Shown here piece by piece: positions 1 to 9,559 of a stretch of 53,728 nucleotides of DNA. Position 1 is the first letter of the stretch. Every line of letters starts with the position of its first letter. The DNA is from an uncultured bacterium (GTDB lineage: Bacteria > Gemmatimonadota > Gemmatimonadetes > Longimicrobiales > RSA9): positions 1 through 53,728 of the forward strand of contig CALBZE010000066.1 in the NCBI GenBank assembly GCA_937889645.1. Direction: 5' to 3'. The notes beneath the pieces were generated by a model, which was not told where the DNA came from, did no database searches, and saw only the letters and a list, made by a program, of their open reading frames with translations. Both the position numbers and the translations under genes were made by a program.

Positions 1-493
1 CGGGCGGTTCGGACTCCCATAATAGCTGGATCAGGCTCCGGGGGTCACCTCAATTGAGCTGGCTGAGATCCTCGCGGTGCGAACGGAATTGTGTGTACTT
101 CGCGCTGGCGTTCGAAAGTGAGAACGCCTAGCGGTGGCCGCGTTCGTCCGCCCAGCCAATAACGGCGTTCAAATCAGCTTCAAGGTGCACGATCGGCTCC
201 TGACCGCCCGCGTATGTCGAACCCGGGTGATTGCCGCGGTAGATCACGTACAGCATCACCGAGCGAGGGCAGAAGTAGAACGGTACGTATTCCCCGACCC
301 TAGTACCGGGATGACAGTGGACCGCGCACGATTCGATCCTACGCCTCTTAATACTACTCATCCCAATGGAAGCCTTGGGTCCCCCGCGAGCAATGATCAC
401 GGCGTCGGAGAGCAATCCGCCCTCGCTGACAATGCCAGGCAGATTGTCCACATGAGTAATGTGGTAGATCTTCGGATCCGCAGGAATCGGCAT
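1..493 (-). pseudogene. darT: darT-like DNA ADP-ribosyltransferase toxin, broken by two in-frame stops, 3' end outside window
   Basis: DarT (DUF4433) toxins ADP-ribosylate single-stranded DNA and are normally paired with the DarG macrodomain antitoxin. Reading leftwards from the ATG at 493, the first 121 codons have the family pattern: a YHITHVDNLPGI block near residue 10, a G-x-x-VGEYVPFYFCPRS block near residue 65, then VMLYVIYRGN and QEPIVHLEADLNAV. A TAG at 128-130 interrupts the frame, yet the same frame continues as AFSLSNASAKYTQFRS up to a TGA at 50-52. From memory of the family, both stops sit where Trp (TGG) is usual (HRWAFSLSN and a later L-x-W), so each is one G-to-A change. The C-terminal region with the catalytic Glu is not made. 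The start overlaps the stop of a 61-codon upstream frame (TAATG), which I do not recognise. Any darG would lie beyond the left edge. Confidence 0.82.
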
Positions 494-867
494 TACGCTA
501 CCCTACACGAATCCAGGGCCGCTATGGAGCGTTGTCGGGACGAGGGACCCACGGGACGATTGCCAACGATGCGCTGCGCCGGCGTGCGAACAATATGTAA
601 GATTGGCCGTGATGTGCAAATACCGCCTCGGGACTTCTCAAGTGGCCGTGGCGACCAACGCGCGTCCAAGCGATACAACCGGCATTTAACTCGGCGCTAC
701 TCATGGGCCAGTGCGCCAGCGGTCGGCGACGTAGGGGCCGGTTGGATAGCAAACCAGCTCTCCCATTCCGAGTGATCGACTCGGGGCAGCCCTCCCCTAC
801 ACCTTCCCCCCGCATTCCGCTAAGTTACTCCCGGCGTTCAACCTGTGACCGATTGCACGAGCGATCC
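494..867. other. 374-bp gap with no supported gene
   Basis: This stretch between the darT remnant and ettA is less GC-rich than the interior of the window. Short frames exist on both strands (for example 493-678 and 522-815 on the minus strand), but none gives a recognisable protein or a clear ribosome binding site. It may hold the darT promoter and decayed island sequence. I see no RNA gene in it. Confidence 0.5.
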
Positions 868-2556
868 ATGAGCACGGACACCTCGAAGTTCATCTACGTC
901 ATGAAGGATCTCCGCAAGGTCGTCCCGCCGAAGCGGGAGGTCCTGAAGGGGATCTGGCTGTCGTTCTACCCGGGCGCGAAGATCGGCGTGGTCGGGCCGA
1001 ACGGCGCGGGGAAGAGCTCGCTGCTGCGGATCATGGCCGGCGTCGACACGGACTTCCAGGGCGAGGCCTGGGCGATGAAGGGGACGCGCATCGGCTACCT
1101 CCCCCAGGAGCCCCAGCTCGACCCGAACCTCAGCGTCCGCGGCAACGTCGAGCTGGCCGTCAAGCCGATCCGCGACCTGCTCAAGCGATTCGACGAGATC
1201 AACGCGAAGTTCGCCGAGCCGATGAGCGACGACGAGATGATGAAGCTCATCGACGAGCAGGCCAAGGTGCAGGAGGAGATCGACCGCGTCGGCGCGTGGG
1301 ACATCGACCGCAAGCTCGACATCGCGATGGACGCGCTGCGACTGCCGCCGGACGACGCGGACGTCACCAAGCTCTCGGGCGGCGAGCGGCGCCGCGTCGC
1401 GCTCTGCCGCGTCCTCCTCGAGGAGCCGGACCTGCTCCTCCTCGACGAGCCGACGAACCACCTCGACGCCGAGTCCGTCGCCTGGCTGGAGCACCACCTG
1501 GCGGAGTTCAAGGGGACGATCGTCGCGATCACGCACGACCGCTACTTCCTCGACAACGTCGCCGAGTGGATCCTGGAGCTGGACCGCGGCGAGGGGATCC
1601 CGTGGAAGGGGAACTACTCGTCGTGGCTCGAGCAGAAGCAGCAGCGGCTGGCGCAGGAGGAGAAGCAGGAGTCGGCGCGGCAGCGCACGCTCCAGCGCGA
1701 GCTGGAGTGGATCCGCATGGCGCCCCGGGCGCGGCAGGCCAAGAGCAAGGCACGCATCAACGCGTACGAGGAGCTGCTCAACCAGGACGTGAAGGAGCGG
1801 CTCACGACGGCCGAGATCGTCATCCCCAACGGCCCGCGTCTGGGCGACGAGGTCGTGGTCGCCGAGGGGATCTCCAAGGCGTACGGCGACAAGCTGCTCT
1901 TCGAGAACCTGTCGTTCCGCCTGCCGCGCGGCGGGATCGTCGGCGTGATCGGCCCGAACGGCGCCGGGAAGACGACGCTCTTCCGCATGATCGTCGGCCA
2001 GGAGAAGCCGGACTCGGGGACGCTGAAGATCGGGCAGACCGTCCAGCTCGCCTACGTCGACCAGACCCGCGACGCGCTGGACCCCGAGAAGACCGTCTAC
2101 GAGGAGATCTCCGGCGGGCTCGACGAGATCGAGCTCGGCAAGACGCGCGTGAACGCCCGCGCGTACTGCTCGTGGTTCAACTTCAAGGGCGCGGACCAGC
2201 AGAAGAAGGTCGGCGTCCTCTCGGGCGGTGAACGCAATCGTGTTCACCTCGCCAAGCTGCTCAAGAGCGGCGGCAACCTGATCCTGCTCGACGAGCCGAC
2301 GAACGACCTGGACGTCGACACGCTGCGCGCGTTAGAGGAGGCGCTGCTCAACTTCGCCGGGTGCGCCGTCGTGATCTCGCACGACCGCTGGTTCCTGGAC
2401 CGCATCGCCACGCACATCCTCGCCTTCGAGGGCGACAGCCGGGTGGTCTGGTTCGAGGGGAACTACCGGGACTACGAGGAGGACCGGAAGCGTCGCCTGG
2501 GCCCGGAAGCCGACCGGCCGCATCGGATCAAATACCGCAAGCTGGTGAGGTCGTAG
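868..2556 (+). CDS. ettA: ABC-F family energy-dependent translational throttle protein EttA
   Basis: Soluble ABC-F ATPase that binds the ribosomal E site and gates entry into the elongation cycle according to ATP/ADP ratio. The 562-residue product is close to the 555 residues of E. coli EttA. It has two ABC cassettes: Walker A GPNGAGKSS at about 43-51, signature LSGGERRRVALC near 168 and Walker B LLLDEPTNHLD just after; then the second Walker A GPNGAGKTT near 361 and signature LSGGERNRVHLAKLL near 450. The Arg/Lys-rich, Gln-rich interdomain linker (about 250-310) and the terminal RIKYRKL segment are typical of EttA rather than of resistance ABC-F proteins. The ATG at 868 is chosen because MSTDTSKFIYVMKDL matches the family N-terminus; a longer frame upstream has no such support. 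A strong hairpin follows the gene, which appears monocistronic. Confidence 0.95.
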   Translation: MSTDTSKFIYVMKDLRKVVPPKREVLKGIWLSFYPGAKIGVVGPNGAGKSSLLRIMAGVDTDFQGEAWAMKGTRIGYLPQEPQLDPNLSVRGNVELAVKPIRDLLKRFDEINAKFAEPMSDDEMMKLIDEQAKVQEEIDRVGAWDIDRKLDIAMDALRLPPDDADVTKLSGGERRRVALCRVLLEEPDLLLLDEPTNHLDAESVAWLEHHLAEFKGTIVAITHDRYFLDNVAEWILELDRGEGIPWKGNYSSWLEQKQQRLAQEEKQESARQRTLQRELEWIRMAPRARQAKSKARINAYEELLNQDVKERLTTAEIVIPNGPRLGDEVVVAEGISKAYGDKLLFENLSFRLPRGGIVGVIGPNGAGKTTLFRMIVGQEKPDSGTLKIGQTVQLAYVDQTRDALDPEKTVYEEISGGLDEIELGKTRVNARAYCSWFNFKGADQQKKVGVLSGGERNRVHLAKLLKSGGNLILLDEPTNDLDVDTLRALEEALLNFAGCAVVISHDRWFLDRIATHILAFEGDSRVVWFEGNYRDYEEDRKRRLGPEADRPHRIKYRKLVRS

Positions 2557-2649
2557 GCGACGTCGCGTCTCTCCGAGCCCGGCTCCGGGGGACGCTCGCG
2601 CCGAGCTTCGCGCAACCCGGTTGCAACCCTTCTTGCGGATCGGCGATCC

Positions 2650-2700
2650 AACCCATCGCGGCCCCGCCTGCCTGCGGGGCCCGATGGGTTTCGTTTTCGA
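2650..2700 (+). terminator. Intrinsic terminator after ettA
   Basis: A 17-bp stem with one bulged C: AACCCATCG (2650-2658) and GGCCCCGC (2660-2667) pair with GCGGGGCC (2674-2681) and CGATGGGTT (2682-2690) around a 6-nt loop. It is followed by a T-rich tail TTCGTTTTC. It lies 94 bp after the ettA stop and before the DUF5916 gene. Confidence 0.85.
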
Positions 2701-2759
2701 TGTCGCCATACCCGGCGACGTCGTCCTGTTGCCTGCTCGAAGAAAGGGACGCATCCGGA

Positions 2760-5501
2760 ATGTTTGCGATTCGGCGTTCAGCACGCGGGTTCGACCGTCA
2801 TCGCGCCTGCACGGTGACGGTGGCTCTCATCGGCGCCTTGCCGGCCGTGGCCGGTGCGCAATCCCCTCGTTCGGTGCATCCGGAGCCGGCTCCGGAGGTG
2901 CGCGCGGTCCGGCTCACGGAGCCGCTCACGCTGGACGGTCGCCTGGACGAGGCGGTCTGGCGGAGAGCGCCGGCGGCGACGGACTTCCGGCAGTCGCAGC
3001 CGGACGAGGGCGAGCCGGCGACGCAACGGACCGAGGCGCGTTTCGCCTACGACGACGTCGCCCTCTACATCGGCGCGCGCATGTTCGACGATCAGGGCGC
3101 CGCCGGCGTCCGTAGCCGGCTGGTACGCCGCGACGGCAGCACGGATGGCGACGAGCTGATCCTCGTCTTCGACGCCTACCACGACCACCTGGGGCGGACG
3201 GAGTTCCGGATCCAGCCATCGGGGAGCAAGGGCGACGCGCTCGGCCCGGGGAACTCGTCGCTCGACCAATCCTGGGACCCGGTCTGGGCTGCGGTCACGC
3301 AGATCGACTCGCTCGGCTGGACGGCGGAGGTGCGTATCCCGCTGTCGCAGCTCAGCTTCTCCCGCGATGTGGACCAGATCTGGGGGCTCCAGATCGTGCG
3401 GATGGTCAGCCGGCTGAACGAGCGCTCGCATTGGGCGTTCTGGCGGCTGAACGAGTCCGGCGGCCCGGCCCGCTACGGCCACCTCACGGGGCTGCGCATC
3501 GAAGCGCGTCCGCGCGGGCTCGAGGTCATGCCGTACGTCGTCGGGCGCTCGGCATTCATCGAGCCGACGGCCGGGAACCCGTTCCAGGAGGCGCGCTCGA
3601 GCGACCTGCGCGTCGGCGGCGATTTCCGTTACCGCCTGACCTCGAACCTGACGCTCTCGGGGACCATCAACCCGGACTTCGGCCAGGTCGAGGTGGACCC
3701 CGCCGTAGTGAACCTGACCGCGTTCGAGACGTACTTCCCGGAAAAGCGCCCCTTCTTCGTCGAGGGCGCGGGGCTTTTCTCCTTCGGTGGGCTGAGCTGC
3801 TACTTCTGCAGCAACATCTCCTCGCTGAACGTGTTCTACTCGCGGCGCGTCGGCCGGCCGCCCCAGGCGGCGTCGCTGGCCCACGACGCGGGCGAGTACG
3901 CGGACGTCCCGGCCAACACCACGATCCTGGGCGCGGCCAAGGTCACCGGCCGCACGTCGGGCGGTTGGACGGTCGCGTTCATGGACGCCGTGACGCGTCG
4001 CGAGCACGCGCGCGTCGCCGCCGAGGACGGCTCCATCTTCACGCGTGAGGTCGCACCGCTCTCCAACTACTTCCTGGGTCGAGTCAAGCGCGACCTGCGC
4101 GGCGGCAACCTGGTGGTCGGCGGCGTGCTGAGCTCGGTCTATCGCGACTTCGACGACCCCGACGTCGCCGCTCTGCTCTCCCGTCACGCCGAAGTCGCCG
4201 GCCTGGACGCGGACCTCCGGTGGGATCGGCGGACCTACCGCCTGATGGCGAGCCTCGCCGTCTCGAACGTCGCCGGCGAGCCGGACGCGATTCGGCGCAT
4301 CCAGCAATCGAGCGCGCGCTACTTCCAGCGACCGGACCGGGACGGCCGGAGCGGCGGGCTCTTCCCGCACGCCTACGATCCGGCCGCGACCTCGCTGCGC
4401 GGCTACGGCGCCTACGCCCGCCTGGCCAAGGAGGCCGGCGATTGGCTCTGGGACGTCATGACCAGTATCCGGAGCCCCGGCTTCGAGACGAACGACGTCG
4501 CCTTCCTGAACACCGCGGACTTCGTCTGGATGAACGGGAGCGTGTTCCGGAGGTTCACGAAGCCGACGCGCTACTACCGGTACCTCAACCTGATCGCCGG
4601 GGCACAGCAGCAGTTCAACTACGACGGCGATCTCACCGACCGGGAGTACAACTTCTACGTGGGCAGCCAGTTCCCGAACTTCTGGGAGTGGAGCGTCTTC
4701 TACATTCACCTGGCGGACGTGATGGACGATCGGCTGACGCGTGGCGGGCCGGTCGTCCAGCGGCAAGGCGGCGGGTATTGGAGCTTCTATCTCGCGACCG
4801 ACCCGCGCCGGCCGATCGTCCTCACGACGAGCCCGACTTACTCTCGGGGGCGGGACGGCACGCGTGACTGGACGGTCGGCGTGTCCGCGACCTATCGCCC
4901 CGCACCGAACCTGTCGCTCTCGCTCGGCCCGACGATCCAGCACTCGGAGTCTGGCTACCAATACGTCGGCTCGTGGGCGGATCCGACAGCCACCGCGTGG
5001 TTTGGTCGGCGCTACCTCTTCGCCGAGCTTGAGCAGCGCACGATCTCCATGGACACGCGCCTGAACGTCACGTTCACGCCGACGCTCTCCCTGGAGCTGT
5101 TCGCCCAGCCGCTGATCTCGGGCGCGCGATTCTCCGGATTCAAGGAATTCGTCGCCCCGCGCGGCTCCGCGATGCGAGTCTTCGGCGAGGACTTCGGGAC
5201 GCTGGAGATCGATGAGACCGGCACGGGCCGGACCTACACCGTGGACGCGGACGGCCCGGCCGGCCCGGCGCCCGCCTACACGTTCGGCGACCCGGACTTC
5301 AACTTCCGCTCGCTGCGCGGCAACGCCGTGCTCCGTTGGGAGTACCGCCCGGGCTCCACGCTTTACCTGGTCTGGACCCAGGACCGCAACGACACCGGGG
5401 CCTACGGCGACGTTCGGCTCCGTCGCGACGGCGAAGAGCTCTTGCGCGCGCGGCCGGACAACGTCTTCCTCGTGAAGGTCGGTTACTGGCTGGGGCTCTG
5501 A
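2760..5501 (+). CDS. Secreted CBM9-like/DUF5916 domain protein
   Basis: Predicted exported protein of 913 residues. An Arg-rich n-region and hydrophobic core (about 1-33) ending AVAGAQS form a signal peptide. Residues about 45-215 look like the carbohydrate-binding family 9-type domain that precedes DUF5916: LDGRLDEAVWRRAP, ARFAYDDVALYIGARM, then a DELILVFDAYHDH stretch. The rest alternates short hydrophobic beta-like strands and contains the conserved DUF5916 segment NPDFGQVEVDPAVVNLTAFE followed by FFPEKRPFF-like residues (FETYFPEKRPFFVEG). The C-terminal half reads like an outer-membrane beta-barrel, finishing on aromatic residues. The exact function of DUF5916 proteins is unknown; glycan or peptide processing at the cell surface is a guess. 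Start ATG 2760 is preceded by AAAGGGA at a usable distance. Two longer in-frame starts upstream would add a non-signal extension. Confidence 0.85.
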   Translation: MFAIRRSARGFDRHRACTVTVALIGALPAVAGAQSPRSVHPEPAPEVRAVRLTEPLTLDGRLDEAVWRRAPAATDFRQSQPDEGEPATQRTEARFAYDDVALYIGARMFDDQGAAGVRSRLVRRDGSTDGDELILVFDAYHDHLGRTEFRIQPSGSKGDALGPGNSSLDQSWDPVWAAVTQIDSLGWTAEVRIPLSQLSFSRDVDQIWGLQIVRMVSRLNERSHWAFWRLNESGGPARYGHLTGLRIEARPRGLEVMPYVVGRSAFIEPTAGNPFQEARSSDLRVGGDFRYRLTSNLTLSGTINPDFGQVEVDPAVVNLTAFETYFPEKRPFFVEGAGLFSFGGLSCYFCSNISSLNVFYSRRVGRPPQAASLAHDAGEYADVPANTTILGAAKVTGRTSGGWTVAFMDAVTRREHARVAAEDGSIFTREVAPLSNYFLGRVKRDLRGGNLVVGGVLSSVYRDFDDPDVAALLSRHAEVAGLDADLRWDRRTYRLMASLAVSNVAGEPDAIRRIQQSSARYFQRPDRDGRSGGLFPHAYDPAATSLRGYGAYARLAKEAGDWLWDVMTSIRSPGFETNDVAFLNTADFVWMNGSVFRRFTKPTRYYRYLNLIAGAQQQFNYDGDLTDREYNFYVGSQFPNFWEWSVFYIHLADVMDDRLTRGGPVVQRQGGGYWSFYLATDPRRPIVLTTSPTYSRGRDGTRDWTVGVSATYRPAPNLSLSLGPTIQHSESGYQYVGSWADPTATAWFGRRYLFAELEQRTISMDTRLNVTFTPTLSLELFAQPLISGARFSGFKEFVAPRGSAMRVFGEDFGTLEIDETGTGRTYTVDADGPAGPAPAYTFGDPDFNFRSLRGNAVLRWEYRPGSTLYLVWTQDRNDTGAYGDVRLRRDGEELLRARPDNVFLVKVGYWLGL

Positions 5502-5506
5502 CCGCC

Positions 5507-5543
5507 GGGACTGCGGGCGGGCCGCCGGCCCGCCCGCAGTCCC
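5507..5543 (+). terminator. Perfect 17-bp inverted repeat after DUF5916 gene
   Basis: The arms at 5507-5523 and 5527-5543 are perfectly complementary, leaving a 3-nt loop. The hairpin starts 5 bp after the stop codon. There is no T-run, so it may act as a transcript 3' end stabiliser or a Rho-assisted terminator. Confidence 0.65.
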
Positions 5544-5560
5544 GAGTCGCCCGGCGCCCC

Positions 5561-5589
5561 TTGCCGACGTTTCCCGTCCCGCCTAGAAT
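5561..5589 (+). promoter_or_regulatory. Sigma70-like promoter for first PPC-like gene
   Basis: A -35 element TTGCCG (5561-5566), 17-bp spacer and -10 element TAGAAT (5584-5589) predict a start near 5596, about 36 nt before the ATG at 5632. Confidence 0.6.
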
Positions 5590-5631
5590 CCTGGGCCCTC
5601 TCAACCGTTCACCCCTTTATTCGAGGCCCCC

Positions 5632-6087
5632 ATGCGGAAAAGCGTGACCCTCGCCGCCGCACTGCTCGCGGCGGTGCTGAGCCCCATCCGTCTCTATGCC
5701 CAGACCCCGAGAGACGTTCTCCTCACCCAGCTCGAATACTCGGCAACGTTGAAGCAGATGGAGGGGTTTAAGCTCGACGGGGAAGCGTTGCCGCGCAACG
5801 TCGTCATCGGAGCGCTGCCGAACGAGGGCACGATCGTTCTCGAGCTCTCGCTCTCGGCGGGAGCCACGTACTTCATCGTGGGTGTCTGCGACGAAGACTG
5901 CGACGACATGGACATGTCGCTGCTCGACCCGGTCGACGGTGAGGCGCTGGCGGAGGACAGCGAGGACGACTCCGTACCGCTTCTCGAATTCGTCGCGCCC
6001 CGCACCGGTGAGTACTATCTGTCGGTGACGATGTACGACTGTCGCACGAGCTACTGCTTCTTCGGGCTGCAAGTAATGCGGAAATAG
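5632..6087 (+). CDS. Small secreted PPC-like protein, paralog 1
   Basis: A 151-residue exported protein with signal peptide MRKSVTLAAALLAAVLSPIR ending LYAQ. The mature part has the outline of a bacterial pre-peptidase C-terminal (PPC) domain: a TYFIVGVCDEDCDDMDMSLL strand-turn segment, acidic stretch, then APRTGEYYLSVTM. Four cysteines (two in GVCDEDC, two in DCRTSYC) are shared with the downstream paralog and probably form disulfides. PPC domains are usually appended to secreted enzymes; here the domain stands alone, so a binding or structural role at the surface is inferred. It has its own promoter and is separated from its paralog by 137 bp. Confidence 0.82.
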   Translation: MRKSVTLAAALLAAVLSPIRLYAQTPRDVLLTQLEYSATLKQMEGFKLDGEALPRNVVIGALPNEGTIVLELSLSAGATYFIVGVCDEDCDDMDMSLLDPVDGEALAEDSEDDSVPLLEFVAPRTGEYYLSVTMYDCRTSYCFFGLQVMRK

Positions 6088-6147
6088 CGACATCGCCCGT
6101 AGCCGACGATCGGTCGGCGAACCGTCGACCAATGAGGAATGAGTTCC

Positions 6148-6176
6148 TTGACCGGCTTACGCGGCCCGCATAGATA
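6148..6176 (+). promoter_or_regulatory. Sigma70-like promoter for second PPC-like gene
   Basis: A -35 element TTGACC (6148-6153), 17-bp spacer and -10 element TAGATA (6171-6176) lie 48 bp before the ATG at 6225. This is one of the best consensus promoters in the window. Confidence 0.65.
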
Positions 6177-6224
6177 GATCGCTGGCCGGAAGTCACTCGA
6201 TCACCCTCTGAAACGAGGTCCCCC

Positions 6225-6698
6225 ATGCGCCGACGCATGATTCTCGCCGCCGCGCTCCTCGCAGCGGTGCTTGGCCCGACCCGTCTTGCCGGACAGAGCC
6301 CGAGAGCCCTGGTCCTCAACCAGCTCGACGTCGGGGCGGAGCTGCCGGAGCGGAGCGGGTTCCAACTGGCCGAAGACGTGATGTCGCGCAATTCCGTCGT
6401 CGGAATACTGCCACAAGGGTCCGTGGTCGCCCTCGATCTATCGCTGACCCAGGGGACCAGGTACTTCATCATCGGCGTGTGTGACGGGAGCTGTCAGGAC
6501 CTGGACCTGTCGCTGCTCGATCTGGACGAGGACGTGACGGTGGCGGAGGACGTCGCCGACGACGACGTACCGGTGCTCGACTTCATCGCACCGCGCACCG
6601 GCGTGTACTATCTCGTGGTGCGCATGGAAGACTGCCAGCAGGAATTCTGCATGTTCGGCTATCGCGTGTGGAGCCAAGGATCCTCCGGCCAGGGGTGA
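6225..6698 (+). CDS. Small secreted PPC-like protein, paralog 2
   Basis: A 157-residue exported protein, tandem paralog of the gene at 5632. The signal peptide (MRRRMILAAALLAAVLGPTR, ending AGQS) and the blocks RYFIIGVCDGSCQDLDLSLL, DFIAPRTGVYYLVVRM and DCQQEFCMFGYRV line up with it, including all four cysteines. The two mature sequences have diverged strongly in the first 50 residues, so the duplication is not recent. The same PPC-like reading applies; no enzymatic motif is seen. It faces the convergent lipoprotein gene across 40 bp. Confidence 0.82.
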   Translation: MRRRMILAAALLAAVLGPTRLAGQSPRALVLNQLDVGAELPERSGFQLAEDVMSRNSVVGILPQGSVVALDLSLTQGTRYFIIGVCDGSCQDLDLSLLDLDEDVTVAEDVADDDVPVLDFIAPRTGVYYLVVRMEDCQQEFCMFGYRVWSQGSSGQG

Positions 6699-6709
6699 TG
6701 GCCCGACGA

Positions 6710-6728
6710 GCCGTCGGCCGGCGACGGC
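6710..6728. terminator. Hairpin between convergent genes
   Basis: GCCGTCG (6710-6716) and CGACGGC (6722-6728) form a 7-bp stem with a 5-nt loop between convergent genes ending at 6698 and 6739. It is a candidate bidirectional terminator without a T-run. Confidence 0.4.
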
Positions 6729-6738
6729 GGCGTCGACA

Positions 6739-7319
6739 TCAATAGCCCCACGGCGGTGGCGGCGGCGGGACCGGCGCGGTCAGGTCGAACTCGACGCGGA
6801 ACCTCCGGTCGGTCCCGATTCGCCGCAGCATATAGACGAAGTGCTCGCCCGGCACGATCTCGATCGTCCACACGTTGGTCGCCGCCGCCGGGATCAGCGA
6901 CGCCGTATACTCGTCGGCCGGGAACTCCTGCCACTCCGCGTCCCCGGCCCCCACCGTGTGGCCGCCGTAGCCGTTGATGTCATCCTCCGACCCGTCCTCG
7001 TGCCGGTGGTCGTGCATCAGCCGCAGCCCGCTCCCGGTTCGCATCAGGATCCACGTGCGCGAGCGGTCTTCGCCCACGTGGAACGGGATGCGGATCTCGT
7101 CGTCGCCGCACTCGCGCACGTGCATGACCAACCGCTTGCCGGTGAACGCGGTGTCGCTCGGGGAGCCGTAGACGATCGTCCCGGGGAACGCCTGGCCGCA
7201 CAGCTCCTGGAGCCGATTCCAGAAGACGTCCTGTGCCGACATCTGCGTCGCGCGCTGACCGCCGCCGCACGCGACGAGGAATGCCGCGGACAGGGCCACG
7301 ACCGGAATCTTGGAGACGC

Positions 7320-7323
<4 letters not shown>
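6739..7323 (-). CDS. Hypothetical lipoprotein
   Basis: A 194-residue protein with a lipoprotein signal: MSVSKIPVVALSAAFLVAC with the acylated Cys near 19, followed by GGGQ. The mature part is mixed alpha/beta, contains an ELCGQAFPG block and RTWILMRTGSGLRLMHDHRHEDG, and ends in a Pro-rich tail APVPPPPPPWGY. I do not recognise a family. Its ATG overlaps the stop of the ABC ATPase gene by 4 bp (ATGA), so the two are translationally coupled. It may be an accessory of that importer, but the coupling is the only support. Confidence 0.75.
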
Positions 7324-8492
<1,169 letters not shown>

Positions 8493-8499
8493 CGGCCGC

Positions 8500-9552
8500 T
8501 CAGTTCCTGCCGCGCCCGCGGATGTTCTCGTCCCAGAAACGCATCCACTCCGACGTCTTCTCCTGGAGCAGCGCCCAGTCGAGCGGCTCGGGGACGATCC
8601 GTTCGCGCGCCCGGCGCATCCCCTCGGGCAGCGAGTCGGCGGGGATGTCCGCGCGCGCCGGGAGGCGGAAGTGCTCGCGCGCGGCCAGCACCACGCCCTC
8701 GGTGCCGCCCACGAATTCGACGAACTCCCGCGCGAGCTCCGGATTCCGCGCACCGGCGATGACGGCGATCGCATCGACCACGAGCGGCGTGCCGCTCTCG
8801 GGAATCACGTAGTCGATCGGCAGCCCGGTCCGCGCCTTGAGGTGCTCGATATCCGGCATGTCCCAGAGTGTGACCAGCCCCTCGCGGCGCGCGAGCTTCT
8901 GGTAGAGGAGCGTCGGGTTCAGCACGTACTCCTTGGTCTGCGCGTCCAGCCGCCGCAGCCAGTCCATCCCTCCGTCGACGCTCCCGTTCTCGCGGAGCGA
9001 GCGGTAGATGATCATGCCGAAGATCGTGCGCATCGTCCCGCTCGCGAGCGGGTCGCGGATCAGGACGTGCCCGCGCCAGCGGGGGTCGAGGACGTCATCC
9101 CAGTCGCGCGGGATCGCGTCGCCCGTCACCGCCTCGCTGTTGAAGGCGATGACCTCCGGCGTGACGTACGTCCCGAACCAGTACCCCTCGTCGTCCTTCG
9201 CTTCGACGGGAAGCGCATCCGCCCACGAGGGCGTGTACGCCTCCAGCAACCCCTCCGCCGCCGCGGTCTCGAACATCGCCGACGGCGCGCCCCACCACAC
9301 GTCCGCCTGCGGGTTCGCCTTCTCCGACCGCAGCCGGTCCAGCACCTCCTGCGACCCCATGTCGATCCACTGGACGTCGACGTCGGGGTGCATCTCCTCG
9401 AAGCGCGCCTCGAACGCCTCGAGCATGTCGCGGCCGTGGGGCGAGTAGACGGTCAGGACCGTGCGCCCGTCCCCCGCGCCGCAGGCGGTGAGGGCGGGGA
9501 GAACGAGCAGCAGAAACAGTGCACCACGGAACGGACGGGACGCCGATATCAC
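8500..9552 (-). CDS. Extracellular solute-binding lipoprotein, Fe(III)/AfuA type
   Basis: ABC importer substrate-binding protein of about 350 residues. The probable start is the GTG at 9552, giving VISASRPFRGALFLLLVLPA and lipobox LTAC; the frame further upstream runs into a palindromic repeat mosaic and is unlikely to be coding. Family features are LTVYSPHGRDMLEAFEARFE at the mature N-terminus, ADVWWGAPSAMFETAAAEGL, and GTYVTPEVIAFNSEAV followed by WDDVLDPRWRGHV, which resemble FbpA/AfuA-class proteins for ferric iron or related anions. The substrate is not certain. It is followed after 7 bp by the ATPase gene; no permease gene is visible. Confidence 0.85.
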   Translation of the reverse strand: MISASRPFRGALFLLLVLPALTACGAGDGRTVLTVYSPHGRDMLEAFEARFEEMHPDVDVQWIDMGSQEVLDRLRSEKANPQADVWWGAPSAMFETAAAEGLLEAYTPSWADALPVEAKDDEGYWFGTYVTPEVIAFNSEAVTGDAIPRDWDDVLDPRWRGHVLIRDPLASGTMRTIFGMIIYRSLRENGSVDGGMDWLRRLDAQTKEYVLNPTLLYQKLARREGLVTLWDMPDIEHLKARTGLPIDYVIPESGTPLVVDAIAVIAGARNPELAREFVEFVGGTEGVVLAAREHFRLPARADIPADSLPEGMRRARERIVPEPLDWALLQEKTSEWMRFWDENIRGRGRN

Positions 9553-9559
9553 GCAGAGG

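Noticed and set aside
134..775. 213-codon plus-strand frame opposite darT
   Set aside because: Its protein is unrecognisable and overlaps the darT frame, which matches a known family.
703..867. Longer N-terminus for the EttA gene
   Set aside because: The extra 55 residues are Arg/Ser-rich without similarity to EttA, and the ATG at 868 gives the normal N-terminus.
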